Source of the DNA: Syntrophorhabdaceae bacterium | GTDB taxonomy: Bacteria > Desulfobacterota > Syntrophorhabdia > Syntrophorhabdales > Syntrophorhabdaceae | Length of the DNA: 64,000 nt | Assembly (NCBI GenBank): GCA_017992765.1 | Contig: JAGOOA010000001.1 | Location: 128,572-192,571, forward strand | Direction of reading: 5' to 3' | Shown here: positions 27,485 to 36,948 of the stretch, piece by piece | Layout of the letters: every line of letters begins with the position of its first letter | Position numbering within the stretch: position 1 is the stretch's first letter | Made by a program: the position numbers and the translations under genes | The notes under the pieces: model-generated | What the model was told of the DNA's origin: nothing | The model's input: only the letters and a program-made list of their open reading frames with translations | The model's database searches: none

Positions 27485-27991
27485 ATGAAGAGGGGCGATG
27501 TCAAAGATCTTGAGAAGGAGAAGCGTTCGGGAAGGATCATCACCCTTACCGTGAACGGCGAGGAGCGCCCCGTTACGGTGGAGGACAGGGACACGCTTCT
27601 CGACGTGTTAAGGAACAAGCTTTCCCTCACGGGCGCCAAGGAAGGATGCGGCACCGGGGAATGCGGCTCCTGCACGGTGCTTCTGGACGGCCAGCCGGTG
27701 CTTGCCTGCCTGACGCTCGCCGTCGGCGCGGTGGGGAAGAAGATCACGACCATTGAAGGCATTGCCGCCGGCGGAAAGCTGAGCCCCCTGCAGAAAGCAT
27801 TTATCGATCACGGCGCAGTCCAGTGCGGGTTCTGTTCGCCGGGCATGATCGTTTCGGCAACGGCCCTGCTCTCTGCCAATGCAAAGCCGTCACGGCAGGA
27901 GATCCAGAGGGCCCTGGAGGGAAATCTCTGCCGGTGTACAGGCTATAACAAGATCATCGAGGCCATCGAGAGCGTAAAGGACCAGAAATGA
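27485..27991 (+). CDS. hcrC: 4-Hydroxybenzoyl-CoA reductase-type small subunit (2x 2Fe-2S)
   Basis: 168 residues from ATG 27485, preceded by AAGGAG. The N-terminal plant-ferredoxin-like cluster is bound by GCGTGECGSC (near 53) plus a Cys at LACLTLA. The second cluster is in CGFCSPGM (near 113) and CRCTGY (near 147). This is the electron-transfer subunit of xanthine-oxidase-family enzymes. The neighbouring FAD subunit identifies the complex as 4-hydroxybenzoyl-CoA reductase-like. It overlaps the large subunit by ATGA (27988-27991). The N-terminal 18 residues are charged and not shared with most relatives. Confidence 0.85.
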   Translation: MKRGDVKDLEKEKRSGRIITLTVNGEERPVTVEDRDTLLDVLRNKLSLTGAKEGCGTGECGSCTVLLDGQPVLACLTLAVGAVGKKITTIEGIAAGGKLSPLQKAFIDHGAVQCGFCSPGMIVSATALLSANAKPSRQEIQRALEGNLCRCTGYNKIIEAIESVKDQK

Positions 27992-30309
27992 TGGAAACGA
28001 TAATAGGAAAACGCGTACCCAGGATCGACGGCCCGACCAAGGTAACGGGAGAGGCACAATACACGGTTGATATCCAGATGCCCGGCATGCTCTGCGCAAA
28101 GATACTGAGGAGCCCCCTTCCCCATGCGCGTATCCTGAACATCGATACCGCCAAGGCCACGAAAATACCAGGGGTGAAGGCGGTGATCACCGGGCGGGAC
28201 GCGTGGGATGTCCGCCACGGTTTTGTCGAGACGCCGCGATACCCGGCAGACCAGTATGTGCTGGCGAACGACAGGGTCCGCTATCTCGGCGAGGAGGTGG
28301 CCGCCGTTGCAGCCGCTGATGAGGACGCCGCCATGGAGGCCCTGGACGCCATCGAAGTCACCTACGAGGAGCTTCCCGCTGTCTTTGATGTCTTCGATGC
28401 AATGAGGCCGGGGGCCCCCGAGATCCATCCCGTCGAGATCCCCGACCTGATCGGTGATTTCAGGAACATCGGTGGGCAGTGCGCGAACAGCTATGGCGAT
28501 GTTGATGCCGCCTTTGCCCGCGCCCACCTGGTAAGAAAAGACCGGTTCGAGCCGGAATTGAGGACGCACTGCTACCTGGAGCCCCAGGCGACCGTGGCGC
28601 ACTACGATGCAGCGGGGATACTGCATGTCTGGACATCGGGCATGGGGACCTTTCGCAAGCGAATGCAGCTTTCCCGTATCCTCAACATCCCTGCGAGCCG
28701 AGTCCACGTCCATAAATCCTGGGTGGGAGGCGCGTTCGGGGGAAAGATCGACCTCTTTTCCCATGAGTTCTGCACGTCCCTCCTCTCCATGAAGACCGGC
28801 AAGCCTGTCCGCTACGCGGCTGAACGGGAGGAGGTCTTTGCGTACTTCCGCCACAGCCAGAACATGATCGTGGACCTTGAGACCGCCGTGGACAAAGAAG
28901 GTGTGATCCTCGGCCAGCGCGTGCGCTGCTATAATGATTGCGGCGCCTACCGGGGCAGCGGCGTTGTCATGATCTTCACCACCTGGGGTTATCTTGTTCT
29001 CCCTTACCGGATGCCCGCCCTCGATTACATCGGCTACTCCGTGTACACAAACAACCCGGTGCGGGCTCCCCAGCGGGGACACGCAGCACCAAAGATACGG
29101 TTTGCCGGCGAGACCCAGATGGATATGATCGCCGCAGACCTCGGCATCGACCCCATCGAACTCAGGCTCCGGAACGCAAGGAGGCCCGGGGAGACGCTTC
29201 CCAACGGCGACAACATCAGAAAGGCCGGCCTCATCGAATGCATCCTGCAGGCGGCAAAAGAGACGGACTTTGCAAGAAAGTACGAGGAGAACAGGACGCT
29301 GCAAAAGGCTCCATCCCGCTTAAAGCACGGCATCGGAATGGGGGCAAGCGGGTACTTTACGGGCACCCTCATATACCCCAACAATTCAGCGGCTGTGGTC
29401 AAATTCAACGACGACGGGACCGCCCATCTCCTGACGGGCGCCCTCGATATCGGTCAGGGCGCCGAGACGATACTCGCCCAGATCGTGGCCCAGGAACTCG
29501 GCCTCGGCATGGAGGACATTCAGGTCGTGTCCGGCGATACGGATTCCACACCAGTGGATATCGGTTCATGGATAAGCGGCCTGACGCTCGTGACGGGAAA
29601 CGCGGTGAAGAAGGCGGCCGAGGACGCGCGAAAGGTGCTCCTTGCATCGGCATCGAAGGTGCTCCAGGCGGCCCCCGAAGACCTTGAGCTGAGATCGAGG
29701 CAGATCTTCATCAAAGGGACCGGCCGATCCATATCCTTTGCGCAGGCCGTTGCCCGCCACATCCGCGACAACGACGGCGACCCGATCGTCGGCAGGGGCT
29801 ATTCCAGGGCCCTCAAAGAGGCCGAATTCGGGCCGAGCCTGAAGAACGCGAAGGGGACGTGGAGCGAAAGCTATGCCTTTGACGCCCAGGTTGCCGAGGT
29901 CGAGGTCGACACGATGACCGGGCAGATCAGGATCACCAAGGCCTTCACCGCCCACGACTGCGGCTTTCCGATCAACCCCCTCCTCGTTGAGGGCCAGATC
30001 GACGGCCAGGCGTCCATGGCCGCAGGACAGGCCCTCGCAGAAGAGGTCACCGTGAAAGAAGGGGTCACCCTGAACCCGTCATTCCTCGATTACAAGCTCC
30101 CGACGGCGCACGAGATGGTAGAAGCCCAGTACGTCGACGTTATCACGGAGGCATACGAAAGGGATCGTGAGTTTGTGACCAAAGAGGTCGGCGAAGGCTA
30201 CGTCTCCGGCATCCTCGGCGCCATAAGCAACGCCGTGGCCAACGCAACGGGGAAGTGGAGCACGAAGCTGCCTATAAAGATAGCGCCCCGCAAGGAGGAC
30301 GAAGAATGA
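27988..30309 (+). CDS. hcrA: 4-Hydroxybenzoyl-CoA reductase-type molybdenum subunit
   Basis: 773 residues, close to the ~770 of Thauera HcrA. Begins with IGKRVPRIDGPTKVTGEA (6-23), as in molybdenum hydroxylases. Molybdopterin contacts: SWVGGAFGGKID near 248, GALDIGQGAETILAQ near 485, and GEGY near 740 holding the Glu at the catalytic position. There is no signal peptide, so it is cytoplasmic. It overlaps both neighbours by ATGA. Known function of the family is reductive removal of the para-hydroxyl from 4-hydroxybenzoyl-CoA, giving benzoyl-CoA. Substrate here is inferred from the third subunit. Confidence 0.82.
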   Translation: MMETIIGKRVPRIDGPTKVTGEAQYTVDIQMPGMLCAKILRSPLPHARILNIDTAKATKIPGVKAVITGRDAWDVRHGFVETPRYPADQYVLANDRVRYLGEEVAAVAAADEDAAMEALDAIEVTYEELPAVFDVFDAMRPGAPEIHPVEIPDLIGDFRNIGGQCANSYGDVDAAFARAHLVRKDRFEPELRTHCYLEPQATVAHYDAAGILHVWTSGMGTFRKRMQLSRILNIPASRVHVHKSWVGGAFGGKIDLFSHEFCTSLLSMKTGKPVRYAAEREEVFAYFRHSQNMIVDLETAVDKEGVILGQRVRCYNDCGAYRGSGVVMIFTTWGYLVLPYRMPALDYIGYSVYTNNPVRAPQRGHAAPKIRFAGETQMDMIAADLGIDPIELRLRNARRPGETLPNGDNIRKAGLIECILQAAKETDFARKYEENRTLQKAPSRLKHGIGMGASGYFTGTLIYPNNSAAVVKFNDDGTAHLLTGALDIGQGAETILAQIVAQELGLGMEDIQVVSGDTDSTPVDIGSWISGLTLVTGNAVKKAAEDARKVLLASASKVLQAAPEDLELRSRQIFIKGTGRSISFAQAVARHIRDNDGDPIVGRGYSRALKEAEFGPSLKNAKGTWSESYAFDAQVAEVEVDTMTGQIRITKAFTAHDCGFPINPLLVEGQIDGQASMAAGQALAEEVTVKEGVTLNPSFLDYKLPTAHEMVEAQYVDVITEAYERDREFVTKEVGEGYVSGILGAISNAVANATGKWSTKLPIKIAPRKEDEE

Positions 30310-31286
30310 ACCTCCCCCGTTTTATCCATCACAGCCCGGGCTCGCTGAAAGAATGCATCGCGATCCTTGCCGATAAAAAGAACGGCGCGCAGGTGCTTGC
30401 AGGAGGGAGCGACCTCCTCGTGAGGATGAAGCTCCGCCTTGAGACGCCGGGCCGTCTTGTATCGCTTGCCGATATCCCCGCGTTGAAGGATATCGCCTGC
30501 CTGCCGGGAAGAGGTCTGACCATAGGGGCCGGGGTTACCCTTTCCCTTCTTGCATCCGATGCCGTAATACGCGAGAAATGCCCCGCCCTTGCGGACGCGG
30601 CAGGGCTTGTTGCGACGAACCAGATCAGGTCCGTTGCCACGGTGGGAGGCAATATCTTCCAGAACACCCGGTGCCGCCATTACAACAGGTCGCCCGTGTG
30701 GGGCAAGGCGGTCGCTCCGTGCTTCAAGCGAAACGGAGAGCTCTGCCACGTTGTTCCCAAGGGCAAGAAGTGCTTTGCCGTTTACCAGGGCGATCTGGCG
30801 CCTTTGCTGATAGCACTCAACGCAACCATCACGATCGTTTCGAAGAAGGGCTCCGAAGAGGTCCCCGTCGAATCGCTCTACTCCGGCGACGGCAAAGCGC
30901 CGTTCAATAATATGGCGGGCAAGGTCGCCACGGGATTCACCATCCCCGAAGGCTCGCTCGGCATGCAGGCCGCTTACAGGAAATACCGCTTAAGGGGCGG
31001 GATAGATTTTCCCCTTGCCGGGGTGGCAGCTGCCCTGAAGCTCAACAAGGGGCTGGTGGAAGACCTGAAGCTCTGTCTTACAGGCGTTGCCTCTCGCCCT
31101 GTTGCGGTGCCGAAAGCCAAGGAGGCAGCAAAAGGCAAACCTCTCAGCCGTGAGATCGCCAGGGAGGTGGGGAAGCTGGCATATGCCGCGGCCCATCCGC
31201 TTGAGAACCTTGAAGGCGACCCCGCGACGCGCCGCTCCATGATCCGCATCATGACCGAGGATATACTGGCGTCATTTATGGTGTGA
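30306..31286 (+). CDS. hcrB: 4-Hydroxybenzoyl-CoA reductase-type FAD / 4Fe-4S subunit
   Basis: 326 residues from ATG 30306. FAD motifs: AGGSDLLVRMK (32-42) and the ATVGGNIFQN loop (111-120). Just after that, four cysteines C123, C139, C147 and C156 are spaced x15, x7, x8, the same spacing recalled for the extra 4Fe-4S loop of Thauera 4-hydroxybenzoyl-CoA reductase. Ordinary xanthine or aldehyde oxidases lack it. The extra cluster is thought to reverse electron flow toward substrate reduction. Gene order small-large-medium equals hcrCAB. Confidence 0.82.
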   Translation: MNLPRFIHHSPGSLKECIAILADKKNGAQVLAGGSDLLVRMKLRLETPGRLVSLADIPALKDIACLPGRGLTIGAGVTLSLLASDAVIREKCPALADAAGLVATNQIRSVATVGGNIFQNTRCRHYNRSPVWGKAVAPCFKRNGELCHVVPKGKKCFAVYQGDLAPLLIALNATITIVSKKGSEEVPVESLYSGDGKAPFNNMAGKVATGFTIPEGSLGMQAAYRKYRLRGGIDFPLAGVAAALKLNKGLVEDLKLCLTGVASRPVAVPKAKEAAKGKPLSREIAREVGKLAYAAAHPLENLEGDPATRRSMIRIMTEDILASFMV

Positions 31287-31308
31287 ACGGCCCTTTCCTG
31301 TTATGCTG

Positions 31309-32958
31309 TTATCGGCCTTTTTGTATCTTCAATACCTGCCCTACATATACTTTATCTGTTTTCAGGTTATTCAATTGCCTGATCTTAGCGGGCGTCGTTT
31401 CAAAACGACCGGCAATGGACGAAAGCGTATCGCCCCTTTTAACCTTGTACCTGCTGTATTTGCCTGAAGATGCTGTTCTTGTTTTCTTCACGTTTAATGC
31501 TGCGTAGCTCCCCCTGCTTGTTGTGGGGATCTTAAGGACCTGCCCTTGAACCAGCTTATTTTTATTTTTTATCTTGTTGTTCGACATTATTTTTGCAGAA
31601 GAAACATGGTACTTTCTGGCAATGGAGGCAACCGTTTCGCCTTTTTTTACTTTGTGCTTTATGAACTCGGAGCTTGCGGAAGCAAATCGAGGCTTCCCGC
31701 CCTGGGGGATGCTGTCGGCTATTAAGCGAAACTTCTCTGCATATCCCTCGGGAACCTTTAAATTGTACCCGCGGTCCGGCGTCAGCTTGTGTCGCAATTC
31801 CGAATTAAGCAGGTTCAGCACCTCTTCAGATACCTCTATTTTTTCCGCAATATCCTGAAGCTTCATTACCTTGTTCACTTTGACCGTTTCAAAGGAAACA
31901 AGATTGTCTGCTGCGCTTAAAGCAAATCCATATTTTTGTGGATCTTTAACAATATGCAGCGTGGCAAGAAACCGGGGAACATAGCGGGCGGTTTCGTTGG
32001 GCAGCTGCCTGTATAGATCCCAAAAACTGTCCAGGTAGTTTATGTGCTGCCTGGAGATCACCCTGAGGACCCTTCCTTCGCCGCAGTTGTAAGCAGCGAG
32101 CGCTGTAAGCCAGTCGCCGAACATGCTGTGCAATTCTTTTAAATAAGCGATCGCCGCCCGGGTGGATTTTTGCACATCCATGCGCTCATCGATCCATTCA
32201 TCGCGGCTGAGGCCGAATTTATAACCCGTTGAAGGAATGAATTGCCACAGGCCAAGGGCTCGTGCGCGGGAGTAGGCGTTAATCTTGAAGAAGCTTTCTA
32301 CCAGCGGAAGCCAGAAAAGCTCTTCCGGGATCCCCGCTTCTTTTAATGCGTTCACTATAGCAGAACGGTACATGCCGGAACGCTGATAGGCTGCGATAAA
32401 TTTATCCCGTTCTATACCTTGAAAAGACCTGATCTCCTTTTCGATGTCAGCGTTCATGGTCAATGGTATCTCGCTGTTCTTTCCATCAAGGACGGTCCTC
32501 TTGGAGGAATAAACGGCCAAGATGCGCCGGGCAATTAAAAAGCGTAAATTATCCTTCTCCTGGGAGATCGCACCATCGCCATCGGCGTCCAGGAGCAAAG
32601 AATACGCTTCATCGAGGGCGTTTAATGTTTCCTCTATATCTCCTTTCTCCCAAAGCTTATCCGCGCCTTCCAGTAATTCCAATGCATGCTCCATCGTGTC
32701 CCGTTTTTCATCACTGCCATTGCCTTCTTCCGTTGAATAGTCATCCGGATCAAGGTCAAAAGAACCGCCCCTTTTTTCCTGACCATCAACTGCACCGTCT
32801 TTATTCCTTGCCTGTTCTGTTATCCTGGGGCCGGCGGCGATTGAAGGTTTTTGATCAGCCGTATTTTGAATATTTTGGGCGCAGCAAAAGAAAGGAAGGG
32901 AATAGATCAGGCCAAAGATTATAATACAGGCAACGCAACTGCTTCTTATCTTTTTCAT
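31309..32958 (-). CDS. mltD: Membrane-bound lytic transglycosylase D with LysM repeats
   Basis: 549 residues from ATG 32958 (AAAGGAG upstream). A signal peptide (KKIRSSCVACIIIFGLIYS) is followed by an acidic low-complexity region to about 120. The transglycosylase domain has the catalytic Glu in LVESFFKINAYSRA, then LGLWQFIPSTGYKFGL and LAAYNCGEGRVLR. Two C-terminal LysM modules (HKVKKGETVASIARKYHVS and YKVKRGDTLSSIAGRFETT) bind peptidoglycan. Converges with hcrB, leaving 22 bases. Confidence 0.92.
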   Translation of the reverse strand: MKKIRSSCVACIIIFGLIYSLPFFCCAQNIQNTADQKPSIAAGPRITEQARNKDGAVDGQEKRGGSFDLDPDDYSTEEGNGSDEKRDTMEHALELLEGADKLWEKGDIEETLNALDEAYSLLLDADGDGAISQEKDNLRFLIARRILAVYSSKRTVLDGKNSEIPLTMNADIEKEIRSFQGIERDKFIAAYQRSGMYRSAIVNALKEAGIPEELFWLPLVESFFKINAYSRARALGLWQFIPSTGYKFGLSRDEWIDERMDVQKSTRAAIAYLKELHSMFGDWLTALAAYNCGEGRVLRVISRQHINYLDSFWDLYRQLPNETARYVPRFLATLHIVKDPQKYGFALSAADNLVSFETVKVNKVMKLQDIAEKIEVSEEVLNLLNSELRHKLTPDRGYNLKVPEGYAEKFRLIADSIPQGGKPRFASASSEFIKHKVKKGETVASIARKYHVSSAKIMSNNKIKNKNKLVQGQVLKIPTTSRGSYAALNVKKTRTASSGKYSRYKVKRGDTLSSIAGRFETTPAKIRQLNNLKTDKVYVGQVLKIQKGR

Positions 32959-33304
32959 TTGAACAGCTCCTTTATACGGCACACCCCAAAGCGCTGCATT
33001 CGATCATAGCGAACTGCCACGCGGCACGCTGCGGGGGATCAGAGGATAGAAACGGCATAATTATGCCCCCTCACCCTACCCTCTCCCGCAGGGGGAGAGG
33101 GAACAATGTCGCCACACGGCGGGGTGGCATCCGGATTCAAATAAAACGCCGCAACCGGAAGATCTCTCCTCTGGTAGCGGCCCGGCCACTCTCCAACTGC
33201 CTTTCAGAACCTTCAAGCTCCTCTTTTGGGTATGTGATTTACAAATATACGTTTTTTTGCAGGCAATAGTCAAGTCATTGCATTTGCTTGTGGGCGTTAA
33301 AAAA
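32959..33304. repeat. Spacer with hairpin module, no gene
   Basis: A perfect palindrome GGCATAATTATGCC lies at 33053-33066. A hairpin of CCCTCTCCC / GGAGAGGG type follows at about 33079-33100, ending in AACAATGTCGCC. The same module is repeated at 36460-36584. The tract near 32985-33010 shares the word AAGCGCTGC with the hairpin at 36585. No coding sequence is visible. Confidence 0.65.
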
Positions 33305-33379
33305 TGGTAGGCGCACGGGGTTTTGAACCCCGGACCTCTACCGTGTCAGGGTAGCGCTCCCCCACTGAGCTATGCGCCT
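33305..33379 (-). tRNA. tRNA-Val (anticodon GAC), CCA encoded
   Basis: On the minus strand AGGCGCA pairs with TGCGCCT, the D stem is GCTC/GAGC, the anticodon stem CTACC/GGTAG encloses CTGACAC (anticodon GAC), and the T arm CGGGG/CCCCG encloses TTCAAAA. Discriminator A and CCA are encoded; 75 bases in total. Confidence 0.95.
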
Positions 33380-33630
33380 ACAGTGATTCGATTATATACC
33401 AGCAATTTCGAGGTGTTGTCAAGGAAAAATAGTACATAGTATATCGTAGTTCGTATATCGAGATTACAAAAAACGTTCGGCGTAAAGATACAGTAAATAG
33501 TAGCATGTCATATACAGTGAACTGCAAAAGAACTCGGAACATCCGTAAGGCGCGAATGTATGTCGTAAGGAGATGAACTTGAAGTTACGATATACGATAT
33601 ACTAATCGGCTGTATGCTGACGGCTGATAG
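33380..33630. repeat. Spacer with inverted ATCGTAT-type heptamers
   Basis: Bases 33431-33462 contain ATAGTAC, ATAGTAT, ATCGTAG, TTCGTAT units; the inverse (ACGATAT, ACGATAT, ACTAATC) is at 33586-33606. Between them are CGTAAGG-type words (33547-33574). GCTGTAT, GCTGACG, GCTGATA units run into the end of clpB (33608-33631). Confidence 0.75.
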
Positions 33631-36219
33631 CTATTTATCTGTCTTGAACGTCACCTCTCCTTTCGCGTTGGCGTCGATGGTGATCTTCTGGCCGTCCTTT
33701 ACCTCGCCTTTCAGTATCATAAGCGCCAGCGCGTCCTGTATCTTCTTCTGGATGATCCGCTTCAGCGGGCGCGCCCCGTACGTTGGGTCGTAGCCTTCCT
33801 TTGCGATCATGTCCTTAAGCTTGTCGGTATATGCAAGCGCGATATTTCTTTCTGCCGCGCGCTTCGTGAGGTAATTGAGCTGGAGCTTCACGATCTCCTT
33901 GATATTTTCAGCAGAGAGGGACCTGAATATGATGATGTCGTCGATCCTGTTGATGAATTCGGGCTTAAAGTGCGTCTTCACTGCCTCGGAGACCCTCCGC
34001 TTCATCTCGTCGTAATCCTTGTCGGTGAGGTCGGTGATCCATTGGCTTCCGATGTTGGACGTCATGATGATGACGGCATTTTTGAAATCCACGGTCCTGC
34101 CCTGGCCGTCCGTCAGCCTCCCGTCGTCGAGGACCTGGAGGAGGACGTTGAATACCTCGGGGTGCGCCTTTTCCACCTCGTCGAGGAGGATAATGGAGTA
34201 AGGCCTTCTCCGGACGGCCTCGGTGAGGTAGCCGCCTTCTTCGTAGCCCACGTATCCCGGGGGCGCCCCGATGAGCCTCGACACGGAGTGCTTTTCCATG
34301 AATTCGCTCATATCGATGCGGACGATAGCCTGCTCGTCGTCAAAGAGGAATTCGGCGAGCGCCCGCGCAAGCTCTGTCTTGCCTACGCCTGTCGGCCCCA
34401 GGAAGAGAAAAGAGCCAAGCGGCCTGTTGGGGTCCTGCAGTCCTGCCCTGGCGCGCCGTATCGTGCTCGAGACCGCCTCTATTGCTTCTTCCTGGCCGAT
34501 GACGCGCCGGTGGATCCGGTCTTCCATGGTGACGAGCTTTTCCATCTCGCCCTCGAGCATCTTCGATACGGGGATGCCCGTCCACTTCGAGACGACCTTC
34601 GCGATGTCCTCTTCATCCACCTCTTCCTTGAGCATCTTCCTGCCTTTCTGGAGCTCGGCGAGCTCCCTGTTCCTGGCCTCCAGCTCCTGTTCTAAGGACG
34701 AAATGGTACCGTAGCGAATCTCTGCGACCTTACCGAAATCGCCTTTTCTCTCGAGATCATCCGCCTCGGTCCTGGCGCGGTCGATCTTTTCCTTGACCTC
34801 TCCGATGCCCATAATGAGGGCCTTTTCCTTTTCCCAGTGTTTTCTTTTCTCCCCGACCTCTTTTTTAAGCTCTTTCAGCTCTTCCTCGAGCTTTTTCTTC
34901 CTGTCCTTCGATGCCTCATCCTTTTCTTTCTTGAGCGCCTCGATCTCTATCTGGGCCTGGATGACCTTCCGCTCAACCTCGTCGATCTCCGTGGGGACGC
35001 TGTCGATCTCCATCCTTAGCTTCGATGATGACTCGTCGATAAGGTCTATCGCCTTGTCGGGAAGGAACCTGTCGGTAATATACCTGTGGGAGAGCGTGGC
35101 TGCGGCGATGAGGGCGGAGTCCTTTATCCGCACGCCGTGGTGGAGCTCATATCGTTCCTTCAGGCCCCTGAGGATCGCGATCGTTTCTTCCACCGACGGT
35201 TCACCGACCAAGACCGGCTGGAACCGCCTCTCGAGTGCGGCGTCCTTCTCGATATACTTACGGTATTCGTCAAGTGTCGTGGCACCGATGCAGCGGAGCT
35301 CGCCGCGCGCCAGCGCCGGCTTCAGCATGTTCGACGCGTCCACGGCGCCCTGTGCGCCCCCTGCCCCGACGATCGTATGGAGCTCGTCGATGAAGAGGAC
35401 CACCGTTCCGGCGGCCTCGCCGATCTCCTTGAGCACCGCCTTCAGCCTGTCCTCGAACTCGCCACGGTATTTTGCGCCCGCCAATAGCGCGCCGAGGTCA
35501 AGGGAAAGCACCCGCTTGTTCTTCAGCGTCTCCGGTATGTCGCCGCTTATGATCCTCTGGGCGAGGCCTTCAACGATAGCCGTCTTCCCGACCCCCGGCT
35601 CGCCGATGATCACGGGGTTGTTCTTCGTCCTCCTGGAGAGCACCTGCATGACCCTGCGCACCTCTTCGTCGCGGCCGATGACCGGATCGAGCTTTCCCTT
35701 CCTCGCCTCTTCCGTCAGGTCGCGGCAGTACCTCTGAAGCGCCTGGTATTTCTCTTCCGGCGCCTGGTCCGTGATGCGCTGGCTACCCCGTATGTCTTTC
35801 AGCACGGCGTAGATGCTGTCCTTGGTGACGCCGTTATTCTTCAGTATCTGGGCGGCAGAGCCCTCCTTGACCTCTGCGATGCCGATGAGGAGGTGTTCGG
35901 TGCTGACGTATTCATCCTTCAGGCGCGATGCCTCTTCGAAGGCGATGTCAACGGCGCGCTTCAATCCCGTCGAGATATAGACCTGTGCGGACCCCTCGAC
36001 GCGGGGCTTCTTCTTCAGCTCGCGGTCGAGGTCGTTGAGGATCGCGTTGGCGCTTGCGCCGAGCTTGTCGAGGAGCGGCTTTATTACCCCTTCCTTCTGC
36101 GCGACGAGCGCGTAGAGAAGGTGCTCGTTCTCGATCTGCTGATGGCCCATCGATTCCGCCTTCTTCTGCGCCTCGGCTACGGCCTCCTGTGCCTTTATGG
36201 TCAACTTTTCCCAGTTCAT
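33631..36219 (-). CDS. clpB: Disaggregating chaperone ClpB
   Basis: 862 residues. N-terminal Clp repeats ([20 protein letters not shown]), first AAA module with [17 protein letters not shown] (near 205) and [14 protein letters not shown], a long coiled-coil middle domain (about 410-525, rich in K and E) that distinguishes ClpB from ClpA/ClpC, and a second AAA module with [17 protein letters not shown] (near 605) and [14 protein letters not shown]. Works with DnaK to rescue aggregated proteins. AGAGGTGACC lies before the ATG. No CIRCE or sigma-32 promoter was recognised upstream. Confidence 0.96.
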   Translation of the reverse strand: MNWEKLTIKAQEAVAEAQKKAESMGHQQIENEHLLYALVAQKEGVIKPLLDKLGASANAILNDLDRELKKKPRVEGSAQVYISTGLKRAVDIAFEEASRLKDEYVSTEHLLIGIAEVKEGSAAQILKNNGVTKDSIYAVLKDIRGSQRITDQAPEEKYQALQRYCRDLTEEARKGKLDPVIGRDEEVRRVMQVLSRRTKNNPVIIGEPGVGKTAIVEGLAQRIISGDIPETLKNKRVLSLDLGALLAGAKYRGEFEDRLKAVLKEIGEAAGTVVLFIDELHTIVGAGGAQGAVDASNMLKPALARGELRCIGATTLDEYRKYIEKDAALERRFQPVLVGEPSVEETIAILRGLKERYELHHGVRIKDSALIAAATLSHRYITDRFLPDKAIDLIDESSSKLRMEIDSVPTEIDEVERKVIQAQIEIEALKKEKDEASKDRKKKLEEELKELKKEVGEKRKHWEKEKALIMGIGEVKEKIDRARTEADDLERKGDFGKVAEIRYGTISSLEQELEARNRELAELQKGRKMLKEEVDEEDIAKVVSKWTGIPVSKMLEGEMEKLVTMEDRIHRRVIGQEEAIEAVSSTIRRARAGLQDPNRPLGSFLFLGPTGVGKTELARALAEFLFDDEQAIVRIDMSEFMEKHSVSRLIGAPPGYVGYEEGGYLTEAVRRRPYSIILLDEVEKAHPEVFNVLLQVLDDGRLTDGQGRTVDFKNAVIIMTSNIGSQWITDLTDKDYDEMKRRVSEAVKTHFKPEFINRIDDIIIFRSLSAENIKEIVKLQLNYLTKRAAERNIALAYTDKLKDMIAKEGYDPTYGARPLKRIIQKKIQDALALMILKGEVKDGQKITIDANAKGEVTFKTDK

Positions 36220-36759
36220 ATGGTCACCTCTGTAGATTTACGCTTTCAGCTCACAGCGATCAGCCAACAGGTAAAGACAATATTTATGCGGTTCTGTTGC
36301 AAGCTGACTGCCGAAAGCTAATAGCTGATAACTATCTTTAATATAAACACGATTTCGGGAAAAGCAATATAAAGGCATGATTGCCGGACCTGCTATTCCA
36401 GAGACTCACGTCGTCCCCTACACGAGCAGAAGCTCGTGGAGTCTTCCCCCTCACCCTGACCCTCTCCCGCCGAGGGGAGAGGGGATATTATTGCTATGAC
36501 TTTTTCCCGCCAATGGGAGGGAACAATATTGCCATGTCGCCTGTACCCTAGCCCTTTTCTTCAAGGGTAGAGGGATATTGTTGCCCTGAAGCGCTGCTTC
36601 AGGGGATCTGTTGATCGAGCGTGTTTGCGGGGACATCGCGACACAGATGCCCATCTTGGGTTGGAGAATCAGGGTTTATCAGAGACTGAGGACTGATAGC
36701 TGTTTGCTGACAGCCCGGACGCTCTTTACAACACATGCCCCATATGCTATGAATTAGCC
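36220..36759. repeat. 540-base spacer with heptamers and hairpin modules
   Basis: No gene is seen. Bases 36240-36275 and 36300-36335 are AGCTCAC/AGCGATC and GCTGACT/GCTAATA heptamers that can pair with each other. Bases 36418-36613 are a run of hairpin modules described separately. Bases 36684-36716 again hold GCTG-led heptamers. GC-rich and AT-rich patches alternate. Confidence 0.75.
36418..36613. repeat. Array of hairpin modules with a shared tail
   Basis: Five consecutive hairpins. The first has ACGAGC-AGA-AGCTCGT (36422-36437). The second is CCCTCTCCC/GGGGAGAGG with tail GATATTATTGC (36484-36494). The third is a CCC...GGG stem with tail GAACAATATTGCC (36521-36533). The fourth has TACCCT/AGGGTA with tail GATATTGTTGCC (36573-36584). 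The fifth has CCTGAAGC-GCT-GCTTCAGG (36585-36603) with tail GATCTGTTG. Stems differ but the tail is conserved, so the unit is hairpin plus tail. The CCCTCACCCTGACCCTCTCCC-like word resembles dispersed repeats seen in other proteobacteria. Confidence 0.65.
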
Positions 36760-36948
36760 ATGAAGGTCGAGTGCGAAGGGAACAATTACGAATTCGAGAG
36801 GCCGATGCTGGCCTCGAAGCTGCTGGAACAGCTTTCGCTGAGCAGGGAGACGCACCTCGTCGTCGTCAACCAAAAGCTCGTAACTGAGGATCATAAGATA
36901 GAGAGAGACGATGAAGTAAAACTGATAAGGGTCGTATCGGGCGGATGA
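36760..36948 (+). CDS. Ubiquitin-like sulfur carrier (MoaD/ThiS/TtuB type)
   Basis: 62 residues, beta-grasp length, ending in GG (RVVSGG), the C-terminus needed for adenylation and thiocarboxylate formation. Contains LLEQLSLSRETHLVVVNQKL. It overlaps the next gene by ATGA (36945-36948). That neighbour is a TtuA-like tRNA thiolase, so the best guess is a TtuB-like carrier feeding sulfur to tRNA thiolation rather than thiamine or molybdopterin synthesis. Confidence 0.8.
   Translation: MKVECEGNNYEFERPMLASKLLEQLSLSRETHLVVVNQKLVTEDHKIERDDEVKLIRVVSGG

Noticed and set aside
27943-29304. Long open frame on the minus strand opposite the molybdenum subunit (about 450 codons)
   Set aside because: It lies entirely antisense to a strongly conserved gene; high GC in third codon positions creates such shadow frames. 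No recognisable motif in the translation.
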